Below, in pieces: positions 8,953 to 17,580 of a stretch of DNA of 48,183 bases; position 1 is the first letter of the stretch, and each line of letters begins with the position of its first letter. The notes beneath the pieces are model-generated. The model was not told where the DNA came from. It ran no database searches and saw only the letters and a program-made list of their open reading frames with translations. The DNA comes from Lentimicrobiaceae bacterium. Lineage in GTDB: Bacteria > Bacteroidota > Bacteroidia > Bacteroidales > JALOCA01. The stretch spans positions 1 to 48,183 of the forward strand of contig JALOCA010000026.1 in the NCBI GenBank assembly GCA_023227965.1, read 5' to 3'. A program made the translations under genes and the position numbers.

Positions 8953-9756
8953 TTAGGGCAGGATAAACTTAAAACCGAGGCGGAAATCGAAACCAGTGAA
9001 ATCGAGCGAAACTTTTTCATTGTTGTTGTACTGATTCCGGAAAACGTTGCCATCTTCATCGGTAATTTCGGGTATTTTAGCCCATCTTCCCATAAAAAAA
9101 GTTTCAATTTCGAAGATTCGCCAGGGGACATAGGTGAAGCCAAGTGTGGCGTTATATCCCGTTACATCACCTTTATAGTGATATGTCTCGTCGAAAGTGT
9201 TGGTTTGACCGTTGACGATTTCGTAACCTTTTCGTTTATATTCAAGTTCGCCCTCATATTTTCCGATTCCGGCTCCAAAAGTTACAAATGCACGTTTTTT
9301 ATGTGCTCCAGGAGTAAACAGCAGGCTTGCCCCGATAGCCGAGTAGGTAGGATTGAAGCTGTAATTTGCCTTTAGATGTTGGTCGTAACCATATCCATAC
9401 ATATAAAAGTCAGTTTTGATTTCAAGCCCGGTTGCATAAAAATTTTCCTTCCAGGCTTCAATCTGAATGGCATTGGCAAACCTTCCAACGGCTTTAATCC
9501 GATAATCAACTCCAAAAATTATCGGAATTGCCTTATCGCTGCCATCGTAGCCATAGCTGTAAAACTTGTTAGTAAGGTTGTCCCAGAAGTCCTGGGTAAA
9601 GTCATTCAAATCTTTTGGAGCAAAAATGCTTATACCTCCCTGCACACCAACTCCTCCTCTTGCCGGAAAGGGAGTTTTATCCTGCGAAAAAATCAGGACA
9701 GGGAGGGAAATAAAAGCTATTAAAATAAAGCAGATGGGTTTCATTATTAGTTTCAT
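8953..9756 (-). CDS. Predicted outer-membrane beta-barrel protein
   Basis: Function not recognised. Using the ATG at 9756 gives 267 residues starting with a signal peptide (MKLIMKPICFILIAF...LIFSQ). A longer frame reaches 9792, but its 12 extra residues precede the signal peptide, and the leader at 9747-9768 is repeated elsewhere around an equivalent ATG (13994-14015), supporting 9756. The mature part has alternating aromatic/small residues and Tyr/Gly-rich strands, for example TYSAIGASLLFTPG, AFVTFGAGIGKYEGELEYK and TGFDFRLGFKF near the C-terminus. These are typical of small porin-like barrels. It is the last gene of the minus-strand exported-protein block. Confidence 0.65.
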   Translation of the reverse strand: MKLIMKPICFILIAFISLPVLIFSQDKTPFPARGGVGVQGGISIFAPKDLNDFTQDFWDNLTNKFYSYGYDGSDKAIPIIFGVDYRIKAVGRFANAIQIEAWKENFYATGLEIKTDFYMYGYGYDQHLKANYSFNPTYSAIGASLLFTPGAHKKRAFVTFGAGIGKYEGELEYKRKGYEIVNGQTNTFDETYHYKGDVTGYNATLGFTYVPWRIFEIETFFMGRWAKIPEITDEDGNVFRNQYNNNEKVSLDFTGFDFRLGFKFILP

Positions 9757-9768
9757 ATTGATTAGTTT
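9747..9768 (-). repeat. 22-nt leader/start-codon repeat, copy 1
   Basis: These 22 nt are identical to 13994-14015. On the minus strand the shared block is an A+T-rich leader (AAACTAATCAAT) followed by ATGAAACTAA. Here it contains the start codon of the barrel gene at 9756. Confidence 0.7.
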
Positions 9769-9845
9769 TATGAATTGCTTTGCCGTTATCACTTAATCCC
9801 TTATAAAGAAAAGATAAGAGTTTTTAGATATCAAATATACAAAAT

Positions 9846-10469
9846 TTAGAATTTGGCGCCAAACATAAAATTAACAGTTGACACGTCAACCATTTGTCCG
9901 TCGCCATTGAAATCGTTAAAATTAATTTTACCAATGTTAAATTGCAAAGAAATCATAAGGAATTTCCAACGATAGTTAAGTAACACTTCTTTATTGATTC
10001 TTCTGCCCCAGATATCCATATCATATTCTCCAAAATAATATGCTATTGTGGGTGTTAATCGAAAACCAAAATCGAGGTATTTTTTTTTATCAAGATTAAA
10101 AGTAACTATTGGACCAGCTTTCTGACCTAAAAATGAATAACAATTAATATCAGAGTTATCATCCCAACTTTCTAATTTTTTGCCAAAGAATAAATTATAA
10201 GAAATAAAAGTTGCATCTATTCCAAATCTGAGTTTATCGTTTAAAAACGCATCGCCGATGTAAAAATGTTTTCCAAACTCAAATGTATATCCCACAAAAC
10301 TAACACCCGGAAATGTATTATCCCACACGCCTTGTCGTTGGGTAGTAGTAAATTTCCCAACAGGAATTGCAAAGCCTTCACGAACATAAAATCCGTTTTT
10401 TATCTGGGCATAGGAAAATGAAACGCTGACTGAAAGAAGGAAAAAAAGGAGACAGAGTAGTTTTTTCAT
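9846..10469 (-). CDS. Predicted small outer-membrane beta-barrel protein
   Basis: Function not recognised. It has 207 residues with a clear signal peptide (MKKLLCLLFFLLSVSVSFSYAQ). The mature part alternates hydrophobic and polar residues in short strands (FYVREGFAIPVGKF, FRLTPTIAYYFGEYDMD, FLMISLQFNIGKINF) and ends in FMFGAKF. A C-terminal Phe is the usual BAM recognition residue of outer-membrane barrels. It lies between two exported-protein genes on the same strand (89 nt and 103 nt gaps), so an operon is possible but not proven. Confidence 0.65.
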   Translation of the reverse strand: MKKLLCLLFFLLSVSVSFSYAQIKNGFYVREGFAIPVGKFTTTQRQGVWDNTFPGVSFVGYTFEFGKHFYIGDAFLNDKLRFGIDATFISYNLFFGKKLESWDDNSDINCYSFLGQKAGPIVTFNLDKKKYLDFGFRLTPTIAYYFGEYDMDIWGRRINKEVLLNYRWKFLMISLQFNIGKINFNDFNGDGQMVDVSTVNFMFGAKF

Positions 10470-10572
10470 TTTGAAGAAGGTTTAAAAAAATAATTACATT
10501 TAAGGAAGGAAAGATGTTTCTTCCACAACTTTCCTTTCGGGTTAGTAAATCATTCAAAATTAAATAAAATAA

Positions 10573-12276
10573 TTAATCCAATCTAATTCTTGCAAACCAT
10601 AAGGTTTTCCCTTTAGACCTGGACTGAGTACCAAATAATATTAATTTATTATCATTCACTTGCAAAAATGGGAGTGCAGGGCATAAGTAATAGAATTTCT
10701 TTTCCTGTTTATTAATTTGATAATTTGAAAATTCCGACATTAAATTTTTACCAAGGTCTATCTTTCCGAAGTTTGATGATATAATATCACAGTTAAACTT
10801 TGTACCGCCAACCTTGATTTTATGTAAAGGAGGTTGCTTAATCGGCTTATAGTCGTAAACAGATACTAAAGGATTCCAATTCCAATAAAGAGGCTGTAGA
10901 ACAAACCAATAAATATTTTGAGGATTTTGGCCTACAAAAAGATATTGGTACGTTGACACATCGTTTCCTCCCATAAATCCTTTGGTATCAAAAATATATT
11001 GTCCTATCAATTTTCCTTCTTTATCAAACCCAAAGCCAAAACAATCTGAATATTTTATTTTCTTTTCCTTTCCTAATCCCACACCGCTATTATTCATATT
11101 ACTTAATGTACCCATAGCATCAACATACCACGATTGCCCCACAACAAATAAATAGCCTGCCGAAGTAGTAGAATATTCAGAAATGAAGAATCGTTTTCCT
11201 TCGTAGGGTTTACTCTTTTTCTGTGAAGGTGGCATAGCAATTTTATTTGATAATTCGTCTATGGAAACAGAGTTGACATATACTAATTTGTGTTCAGCAA
11301 TTTTCATAACCTGGAACCCATCAAATTTCTTTGTGTCTGAAAGTTCATTATAATATTCTTTATTTTTTTGTAAAGAAGCTCCAAGTAAATAAATCGAATT
11401 TGTCTTATCATCAATAATATAATCTTCAATGCTCCAAAACGAACATGGGGATGTAAATGAAATTTTATCAATAATGTTTAAATCGCAATCTACACGTAGA
11501 TATGTAAAATTGGTTTTATTTGGATCTGATACTTTTGAACCTTCAGCCTTGGGCGCAAAAACAATAATAATATCATTTTGGAAATCATTAAATCGTCCTT
11601 CCGATTTTTTATCAACAAACCTAGGACATGCTATCTCTTGTGGATAATCGAATTTTATTTCAATATCTTTAATGATTTCAGCTTCTTGATTAAGCTTTAA
11701 CAAATGGAATTTTTTTTCGTTGCTTAGCTTATCTTTTTTTTCATTTATACCACATAAAATGTAAGTATATTCTCCATGATCTTCCGACCACCAGTTTCGG
11801 TAATGAAAATATTTTTCGCCTTCTTCGTTACGTAATTTTATCTTATCCAAGATTTTCGTTCTTGAAGTATATCGTGCATGATCCCATTGGTAGGTATAAG
11901 TAGTCGCTTTCTTCTTTAACATCAAATCATCCTTTTCATCTACATATAAATTCTCAGTAGCGTATTCATCACCAAGATAATTCCACCACGAATATTTGGA
12001 TTTGGCAGCAGAAATATCTAACTCATCATTTTCATTTTTAATAAAATTAAAATCTTTATCAAAAATGTAGTTTTCGAATTTAATAATATCAGACTTTTCT
12101 TTAGTGATGTAAGTAAAAGTAGATACACCGGTAGTGTCATTATAATAAATATTTGCAAGGTCGTTAATGTCGGCTTTGCCTGGTATCTGGTAAGTTTTTT
12201 CCAGTTCCAGTTCCTGGCACATGCTTCCTAAGGTAAATATACCTGAAAGCAAAATAGATGTTAATAGTTTTTTCAT
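10573..12276 (-). CDS. Exported protein of unknown function, 567 aa
   Basis: Not recognised. The N-terminus is a signal peptide (MKKLLTSILLSGIFTLGSMC). The Cys at 20 is preceded by GSM, so lipidation is possible but weak. The rest is a soluble, Asp/Lys/Tyr-rich beta protein with recurring phrases of the form 'xxYIxxxxxxxILLG', such as HGEYTYILCGINEK, NSIYLLGASLQ, AGYLFVVGQSWYV and NKLILFGTQSRSK. This spacing is suggestive of a beta-propeller of several blades. The start is supported by a Shine-Dalgarno AAGGAG about 10 nt upstream. No T9SS sorting domain is seen at the C-terminus. Confidence 0.6.
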   Translation of the reverse strand: MKKLLTSILLSGIFTLGSMCQELELEKTYQIPGKADINDLANIYYNDTTGVSTFTYITKEKSDIIKFENYIFDKDFNFIKNENDELDISAAKSKYSWWNYLGDEYATENLYVDEKDDLMLKKKATTYTYQWDHARYTSRTKILDKIKLRNEEGEKYFHYRNWWSEDHGEYTYILCGINEKKDKLSNEKKFHLLKLNQEAEIIKDIEIKFDYPQEIACPRFVDKKSEGRFNDFQNDIIIVFAPKAEGSKVSDPNKTNFTYLRVDCDLNIIDKISFTSPCSFWSIEDYIIDDKTNSIYLLGASLQKNKEYYNELSDTKKFDGFQVMKIAEHKLVYVNSVSIDELSNKIAMPPSQKKSKPYEGKRFFISEYSTTSAGYLFVVGQSWYVDAMGTLSNMNNSGVGLGKEKKIKYSDCFGFGFDKEGKLIGQYIFDTKGFMGGNDVSTYQYLFVGQNPQNIYWFVLQPLYWNWNPLVSVYDYKPIKQPPLHKIKVGGTKFNCDIISSNFGKIDLGKNLMSEFSNYQINKQEKKFYYLCPALPFLQVNDNKLILFGTQSRSKGKTLWFARIRLD

Positions 12277-12321
12277 TTTTCAATTCTCCTTATTTTTTAG
12301 TTAATTGTTTTGTTTTAGCGG

Positions 12322-12349
12322 TTTGTATTTTGTATTTTGTATTTTCTAT
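12322..12349 (+). repeat. Microrepeat, 7-bp unit TTTGTAT x4 (last degenerate)
   Basis: Three exact TTTGTAT units (12322-12342) and a fourth TTTCTAT lie in the 233-nt spacer 12277-12509 between two exported-protein genes. The rest of that spacer is A+T-rich with no ORF or clear hairpin. Such units can vary by slippage, but no coding frame depends on this one. Confidence 0.6.
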
Positions 12350-12509
12350 TTTCTGCCTCTTCCTGTTATTGTAAGATGTTCTTCTGCTGTAAATTTTTTC
12401 TTTGTTCTTCTCAAATTTTATAAATTTAAGAAGACCTAAACTATTTTCAAATTTTTCTACAATTATTTAGGGGAAAAGACATTGTTAACTGTTTGTATTA
12501 TTTTTCTTT

Positions 12510-13763
12510 TCATTTTTTTATGCATAATATCGGCATATTTAAACCATACCATGAACCAAGGTCAATATGGTGATTATCAATATTATCATGAGCTAAATAG
12601 TGGATAGGCTTATTATGGTCAAACCTTGAAATATAAAAATGACGAGTGCCATTGTTATAGAAATGTTGACCGTTCCAAATCACTATAAATGAGTTTTCTT
12701 CTCCAAGTTGCCAATTTAGGTTATTAATAAATTGGTCAGGTGAGTTTGATTGACAATATGAAACTATGTCATTCCAATCGGCGATTCTATAATTGCTCCC
12801 AAATTCATTAACAACAGCTTGTTCTATATTATTTGTCTCCGTATAAAAGCATCTGGTTATTTTAAAATCAGAATTATTCGTTTGCAAAGTGCTTATATTT
12901 ACTGCATAATCAGTAAATGTAATTGTTCCAGAACCCTCATAAAGTTCAGTTCCAAAAGTTACATTAGAAAGAAATCGGTCAGTGCTAAAATCATTCTTAT
13001 TTATTAAATAATCTAAAAATGGCTTAAGATTGATAATCCGATTGGAAATATTTGGTGTAGATTTAGATACAAATGAATGAGTCCAATAAGGGTCAAGTCC
13101 ATGAGGATATTCATATAGATCATAGTATTGCCCCCCAATTGGAACATTAGAATATGTTGGAATATTTGATGGTGGCGTGAAACCAGTATTGGCAAGTTCC
13201 CAAATCATTATCTCTGCTTTTATGTTTGATGAAGTTGGAGTTTGGGAATCAGTAACCCAGAGATCAAAAGACAAATTGTATTGATTGGTGGTTTGAGTCA
13301 ATAGATTCAAATTCGCTGTATATGTTACTTGTATTTGGTCAATATTTGAAATCATTATGGGAAGAAGTGAAGTAGTAGAAGCATTATTATTATAAGGATT
13401 TCTACCGAAGAGGATTTCAGGATAAGATTTTATCCCCAACAATGCTAAACCGCCATCATGTGGCCATTGCCATTTCCAGCCAAAAATATTTCCATTATTA
13501 AAAATGCATTGGCAATAGAAAGTATTGGGTTTTGTTCCATTTTTATCGTAAATTCCCCACATATCGTTAATAAGTTTTAAAGAACAATTACCTGAAATTG
13601 ATTTCATCTCATCATTTAGATTACATTTACTATTAGAGCCAACATTACAATCAGTGGAAGTCGTTTGAGTATCTGTTTCTTCTTTTTTATTGCAATTACA
13701 AATAATTACGAAAAAAAGTGATACTACAATAAACCATTTTATAATTGACATTTTTGACATCAT
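12510..13763 (-). CDS. Lipoprotein with glycoside hydrolase family 12 (endoglucanase/xyloglucanase) domain
   Basis: A 417-residue protein with an N-terminal signal and a lipobox-like end (FFVIIC, Cys22), so probably a surface or periplasmic lipoprotein. Residues about 60-290 match the GH12 plan: GWKWQWP (95-101), IKSYPEILFG (111-120), a beta strand with EIMIW (184-188) and FGTELYEGSG (270-279), corresponding to the family GTEPFTG motif. Family knowledge makes Glu184 the nucleophile and Glu273 the acid/base of a retaining endo-beta-1,4-glucanase or xyloglucanase; both are present. About 120 C-terminal residues form an extra domain that I do not recognise. It lies in a block of exported proteins 10 kb from a GH16-like gene. 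Alternative starts at the second or fifth codon are possible. Confidence 0.78.
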   Translation of the reverse strand: MMSKMSIIKWFIVVSLFFVIICNCNKKEETDTQTTSTDCNVGSNSKCNLNDEMKSISGNCSLKLINDMWGIYDKNGTKPNTFYCQCIFNNGNIFGWKWQWPHDGGLALLGIKSYPEILFGRNPYNNNASTTSLLPIMISNIDQIQVTYTANLNLLTQTTNQYNLSFDLWVTDSQTPTSSNIKAEIMIWELANTGFTPPSNIPTYSNVPIGGQYYDLYEYPHGLDPYWTHSFVSKSTPNISNRIINLKPFLDYLINKNDFSTDRFLSNVTFGTELYEGSGTITFTDYAVNISTLQTNNSDFKITRCFYTETNNIEQAVVNEFGSNYRIADWNDIVSYCQSNSPDQFINNLNWQLGEENSFIVIWNGQHFYNNGTRHFYISRFDHNKPIHYLAHDNIDNHHIDLGSWYGLNMPILCIKK

Positions 13764-14082
13764 TTTTTTAAGATTAATTTATAATAATTTTAAAGATATT
13801 ACTTTATAAGTCAGCAAAAAGAAATAATTTTTTTAAAGTTTTTACTAATTCTTATAAACTTGCATCGGCTGAGCGTAATTTGCAATTCCGCTCGGAACGA
13901 TAGAAAATTTGTAATTTTCTGTTTTCATTTGTTTTATAATGTTTGCTTTTTATTCTGCTGAATTACAAATTCCACTAAGCCGGTGTTTTATTTTTAGTTT
14001 CATATTGATTAGTTTATTTTTAATTCTACTGATTTAATATATTAAATTTTTTCAAATTATATTTAATAATAAAATAGGTGAA
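13764..14082. other. 319-nt spacer with hairpins and a leader-repeat relic
   Basis: No gene is seen. Positions 13864-13901 can fold into an imperfect stem (ATCG and CTGAGCG pairing with CGCTCGG and CGAT). Positions 13902-13908 and 13914-13920 form a perfect 7-bp stem (AGAAAAT/ATTTTCT) around TTGTA. On the minus strand this lies between the 14083-16293 and 12510-13763 genes and could end the first transcript. Further upstream is a second copy of the leader found at the 9756 gene start, followed by ATG and only 17 sense codons. Confidence 0.5.
13994..14015 (-). repeat. 22-nt leader/start-codon repeat, copy 2 (orphan)
   Basis: Identical to 9747-9768. Here the embedded minus-strand ATG (14003-14001) opens only MKLKIKHRLSGICNSAE before a stop, so the leader is not attached to a recognisable gene. 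It may be the relic of a lost paralogue or a mobile 5' leader. Confidence 0.6.
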
Positions 14083-16293
14083 TTACTTTTGTGGTAAATT
14101 CACAATAATGTTTGCATCTGTATTTGCTTGTTTTGTTATCCCAGACGGATCGCTTGCATAAGTCATAGTGTTTATGGGTACTATGTTATTATTATATATT
14201 TCAAATACTGTCCATAATGTACCTTCTGTATTTGTTGGCACATAAAAAGTTTGAACTAAATCGCTTCCCTTGTATATTCTAACCTGTGCATTAGAATTTG
14301 ACATACTTAAACTATAAGTACTTCCTCTATTTGAATAATCATGTACACTAAAACGGTACATACCATTTTGCAAATTATAAATAGTAGTTGTTTCAGGTCC
14401 GAAAGAAGAAATATCATCAATATCTAAACTGGCATATAATTCATTATTATACCAAAATTCAAGATTTTGATAATATGTATGGAAGCGATAACTTTCATTA
14501 GTTGGTCCTGTTAGATGTGAATCCAAATCTGAAGGATATTCACCCCATGTTAATATAAACCGGTATTCGTCGGGATTGATTTGAGGGGTAATGGTTCCGT
14601 TTTGATTTCCCGTATTCTGACCACCAATACTTATTGCAGAAAAGTAGGATGTTACATAACCTGTTCCAGAACTTTCAATTGTATAATTACCTGCCTTAAG
14701 ATTATTGAAATAATAATTTCCATAATAATCTGTTGTCGTTGTTTGTAAAACTTCTCCAGTTTGATTATTAATATTCTTTCGTACTTTTAGTGTAATATTT
14801 TCAATTGTAAATCCTGTAAATGCATTATATATTGTTCCTGAAATATTACCAATACCTGAGTAATTATTATCAATTTGCATTACTGGTTCGAGGTGGGTTG
14901 TACTATTTACTGCTACTGCAATATTATGATAAGATACAGGCATATACCCATTTAAAGAAAAATTCAAAACATAATTATCATAGACTGGGACTGTTAAATT
15001 AAATTCACCATTAGAGTTTGAATATGTTTCAGCTTGGTATAAATTATTTTTTTTAGCTTCTATTTTTACATTATTTAACGGATTACCTGTTATTGCATCT
15101 TTAATAATACCTGAAATTTGTCCCTCACTTTCACCAGAGGCTTGCAAGATGACATCCTTATATCCAATTACTGCTGGATAATAATAATCTACTATCTGTC
15201 TACCTAGAAATTGAACTTGAACGCCAACCCCTATTTCTGCACCTCCGTATAATGTCCACCATGGGTTTGAGTAAATATCTGCTTCTAATTCACCATATAT
15301 ACTTGCATCAACATAGGGTCCTGCCAATCCATATAAAAGCAAATTAAATTGTGGTCCGGCATATGCTTTAAAATCTGCTGTTAATGTTACATGTGGTGGG
15401 TCAACTTGAAACGTTTTCTGGAAATTGCTAATTTTAGTCCAGCTACCATTATTATATTCCAAACCTGCTTCTAAGGTGGCATTTTGTGTTATATTTGTTG
15501 ATACTTCTATACTTACATTTGCTTTACCGCCGACATCAATTTCAAGTACAGGACATAAAACTACAGGTACCCATCCTATAAATATTGTTATTGGCTGGAA
15601 ATTAAATGTTGCTAATGCTACTTCTTTTTCAATATCGAATAAATCTTTTCCACAACTTGCCTCAATTTCAATTATCTGCTCAGTTGTGTTTAAAAAACGT
15701 AACATTTCAAGATGGTTATTATTAATCTGCATTACAAATTGAAAGGAAGGATTAATGTCAATACTTCCATTTAATTTAATTTGATCATCATCTGTTTCTG
15801 TATTTCCATCATCATCATAAACCACTACATCATCTATTGCTAAATAAAATCCAGTTGTTGATTTGTTTTTTATAAATTTTGCTCCTTTTAATAGTTTTGG
15901 CTCTCCAGCTAAATCAGATAAAGTCAATGTCTTGGAAAAATCTATTGATGCTTTATCAAAAACTTCTTCTAAAGTTGAATTGGATGTAATCAATGTTACA
16001 GTATTTCCAACAACATTAACAGATCCTATTTTTTTTAAAAAACCATAAGGTGCCATAGTACAAGGACCACTAACAATAATATCTCCGGCTTTAAGTGATT
16101 TTAGGTCATTTGTAGCTTTATTAAATTGAATTATGCCAGCTGAATCAAATTTTGAAATATTTTTTAAACTATTATTCTCAATTTTTGATAAATATTTTGA
16201 ATATTTGTATTCCTTTGGTGTACTTTCATCTTTTTTACATCCCGTAATTAATAATTGGATTAATGCAATTATAATAATTAAATTTTTTTTCAT
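14083..16293 (-). CDS. Large lipoprotein with two carboxypeptidase-regulatory-like domains and a YfaP-like C-terminus
   Basis: The protein has 736 residues. The lipobox is LITGC (Cys19), followed by KKDEST. Residues about 30-380 are an unrecognised beta-rich part containing an Asp-rich stretch (VVVYDDDGNTETDDDQ, 157-171) that may bind calcium. Two carboxypeptidase-regulatory-like (transthyretin-fold) repeats follow at about 391-465 (GQISGIIKDAITGNPL) and 482-556 (GNISGTIYNAFTGFTI). The last 150 residues open with FILTWGEYPSDLDSHLTGP (579-597), resembling the YfaP/DUF2135 family motif WxxxxDLDxHxxxP. An AAAAGGAG Shine-Dalgarno supports the start. Role unknown; a surface-exposed binding protein is the simplest reading. 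Confidence 0.72.
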   Translation of the reverse strand: MKKNLIIIIALIQLLITGCKKDESTPKEYKYSKYLSKIENNSLKNISKFDSAGIIQFNKATNDLKSLKAGDIIVSGPCTMAPYGFLKKIGSVNVVGNTVTLITSNSTLEEVFDKASIDFSKTLTLSDLAGEPKLLKGAKFIKNKSTTGFYLAIDDVVVYDDDGNTETDDDQIKLNGSIDINPSFQFVMQINNNHLEMLRFLNTTEQIIEIEASCGKDLFDIEKEVALATFNFQPITIFIGWVPVVLCPVLEIDVGGKANVSIEVSTNITQNATLEAGLEYNNGSWTKISNFQKTFQVDPPHVTLTADFKAYAGPQFNLLLYGLAGPYVDASIYGELEADIYSNPWWTLYGGAEIGVGVQVQFLGRQIVDYYYPAVIGYKDVILQASGESEGQISGIIKDAITGNPLNNVKIEAKKNNLYQAETYSNSNGEFNLTVPVYDNYVLNFSLNGYMPVSYHNIAVAVNSTTHLEPVMQIDNNYSGIGNISGTIYNAFTGFTIENITLKVRKNINNQTGEVLQTTTTDYYGNYYFNNLKAGNYTIESSGTGYVTSYFSAISIGGQNTGNQNGTITPQINPDEYRFILTWGEYPSDLDSHLTGPTNESYRFHTYYQNLEFWYNNELYASLDIDDISSFGPETTTIYNLQNGMYRFSVHDYSNRGSTYSLSMSNSNAQVRIYKGSDLVQTFYVPTNTEGTLWTVFEIYNNNIVPINTMTYASDPSGITKQANTDANIIVNLPQK

Positions 16294-16426
16294 ATTTTAA
16301 AACTCCTTTTAATTAAATTAATAGTTTATTGTCTGATTTTTTTTGTTATTAAATTTTATCCACTTCATAAACGTTTACCGGATTTATAAAATAAACACCT
16401 CTTTCATTTATTCGTTCTCTTGTATT

Positions 16427-17290
16427 TTATTTTTCTTTTACCACAACACCAAATACAAATCCTTTGCCATCGGATACGTAATTTTTTAATTTAAGATAAT
16501 AATTATTAAACGAATATAAATATGATTTGCAGGCTGAAAATTTATTTGTTTGTGCATCGCTTGCAATTGTGCTTTCACTCATATCACCAGAAGCATTTTG
16601 TTTAATAATTTTTACATCTACATCGCTTATATTGTCACTTCCTGCAGCAAGTAGATAATAATCACCATTAGTAGCTACTTGATAATTAAACAATCCACTT
16701 TCTTCACTTTCTTCATAACATCCTCCAAACAAACAAAAGCTACCTGAAGGAAAAACATAGGAAGTATAATCTGAAAGTGTTTCAGCTAATAAAATACAAC
16801 TTACTAATGCCTGAGCAAGTTTTTGAGTAGATTCTTTATTATGAGTTCCTCTTTTTAAAATTTGTAAAACACAAAATGATGCACCATTTGATCTGTAATT
16901 TTTTAAACGTATCAATTTTGTACCAGAAGTTGAAGGTTTAAAACTAACTATCGGAACATTATCTGTTTTGTTATCCTTTGTATAAACATAACCATAACCA
17001 TCCTCAATAGAAATGTCCAAATCGTTAACATCTTCATCGGCTATACCAGAAATAATATAATCCTCATAACTATTGAAGTCGAAATAGAGAGAAATGCTTT
17101 CACCAGTGTTTAATAAAGCCCCATATAGTGAGCCAATACCGGCATATTCATATTCAGGATATAATTTTGCAACATATATACCTTTTAATAATGCCTGTGA
17201 TAAATATTCAAATGAATTCTGTGCTGATGCACTCATTCTGATAATTAGTACTGAAACTAATATTCCTAAAAAAATAATTACTTTTTTCAT
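16427..17290 (-). CDS. Exported protein with an internal duplication (pre-peptidase C-terminal-like beta domains)
   Basis: A 287-residue protein with a signal peptide (MKKVIIFLGILVSVLI...SAQ). Two related beta domains are visible. Each has a DL/V-DI/V strand (VNDLDISIED; ISDVDVKIIK) and ends in a similar phrase, IRLKNYRSNGASFCVLQILK and LKLKNYVSDGKGFVFGVVVK. This layout resembles pre-peptidase C-terminal (PPC) domains, but the match is by eye and weak. Between them is a Cys-containing helix-like segment (ALVSCILLAETLSDY; FCLFGGCYEESEE). It sits 11 nt after the small zinc-ribbon gene on the same strand, so the two are probably cotranscribed. Confidence 0.6.
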   Translation of the reverse strand: MKKVIIFLGILVSVLIIRMSASAQNSFEYLSQALLKGIYVAKLYPEYEYAGIGSLYGALLNTGESISLYFDFNSYEDYIISGIADEDVNDLDISIEDGYGYVYTKDNKTDNVPIVSFKPSTSGTKLIRLKNYRSNGASFCVLQILKRGTHNKESTQKLAQALVSCILLAETLSDYTSYVFPSGSFCLFGGCYEESEESGLFNYQVATNGDYYLLAAGSDNISDVDVKIIKQNASGDMSESTIASDAQTNKFSACKSYLYSFNNYYLKLKNYVSDGKGFVFGVVVKEK

Positions 17291-17301
17291 ATTTTTATTT
17301 T

Positions 17302-17499
17302 TTAATTATAAATTTTTTCAAATTCTCCATAATCTCCTTTGTATCCGCATTTTGGGCAGATAACTTTCACTTCATCAAAAGTCCCTTTTACAGCTTTAGC
17401 AAATAATTTAAAAGGACTTAATGGATTCAATTTTGTGCTTGCAGGATACTTTAATATTACTTCTTTCCCACATTTTGGACATTTTGCATAACCGGACAT
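17302..17499 (-). CDS. Small zinc-ribbon protein, 65 aa
   Basis: Two CPKC knuckles at Cys7/Cys10 and Cys48/Cys51 make a four-Cys zinc ribbon. Between them is a basic, hydrophobic stretch (PLSPFKLFAKAVKGTF). There is no signal peptide, so it is cytosolic, unlike its exported neighbours. The start is well defined by a perfect AAGGAGG Shine-Dalgarno 5 nt before the ATG. Function unknown; nucleic-acid or protein binding is the usual role of such ribbons. It is the first gene of a probable pair with the 16427-17290 gene. Confidence 0.75.
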   Translation of the reverse strand: MSGYAKCPKCGKEVILKYPASTKLNPLSPFKLFAKAVKGTFDEVKVICPKCGYKGDYGEFEKIYN

Positions 17500-17504
17500 G
17501 ATAG

Positions 17505-17511
17505 CCTCCTT
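17505..17511 (-). promoter_or_regulatory. Perfect Shine-Dalgarno AAGGAGG of the zinc-ribbon gene
   Basis: On the minus strand AAGGAGG is followed 5 nt later by ATG. Full anti-SD complementarity is uncommon in this phylum, and most genes in the window have no recognisable SD. Confidence 0.8.
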
Positions 17512-17580
17512 AATTTAAGATTTAATTTTCCTGTTTTGTTTTATGAAATTTCATTCATTTATTAAGTGTTTATTAACTAA

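Noticed and set aside
15425..15742. Plus-strand ORF inside the 736-aa lipoprotein gene
   Set aside because: Shadow of the minus-strand gene, with no start context and no recognisable domain.
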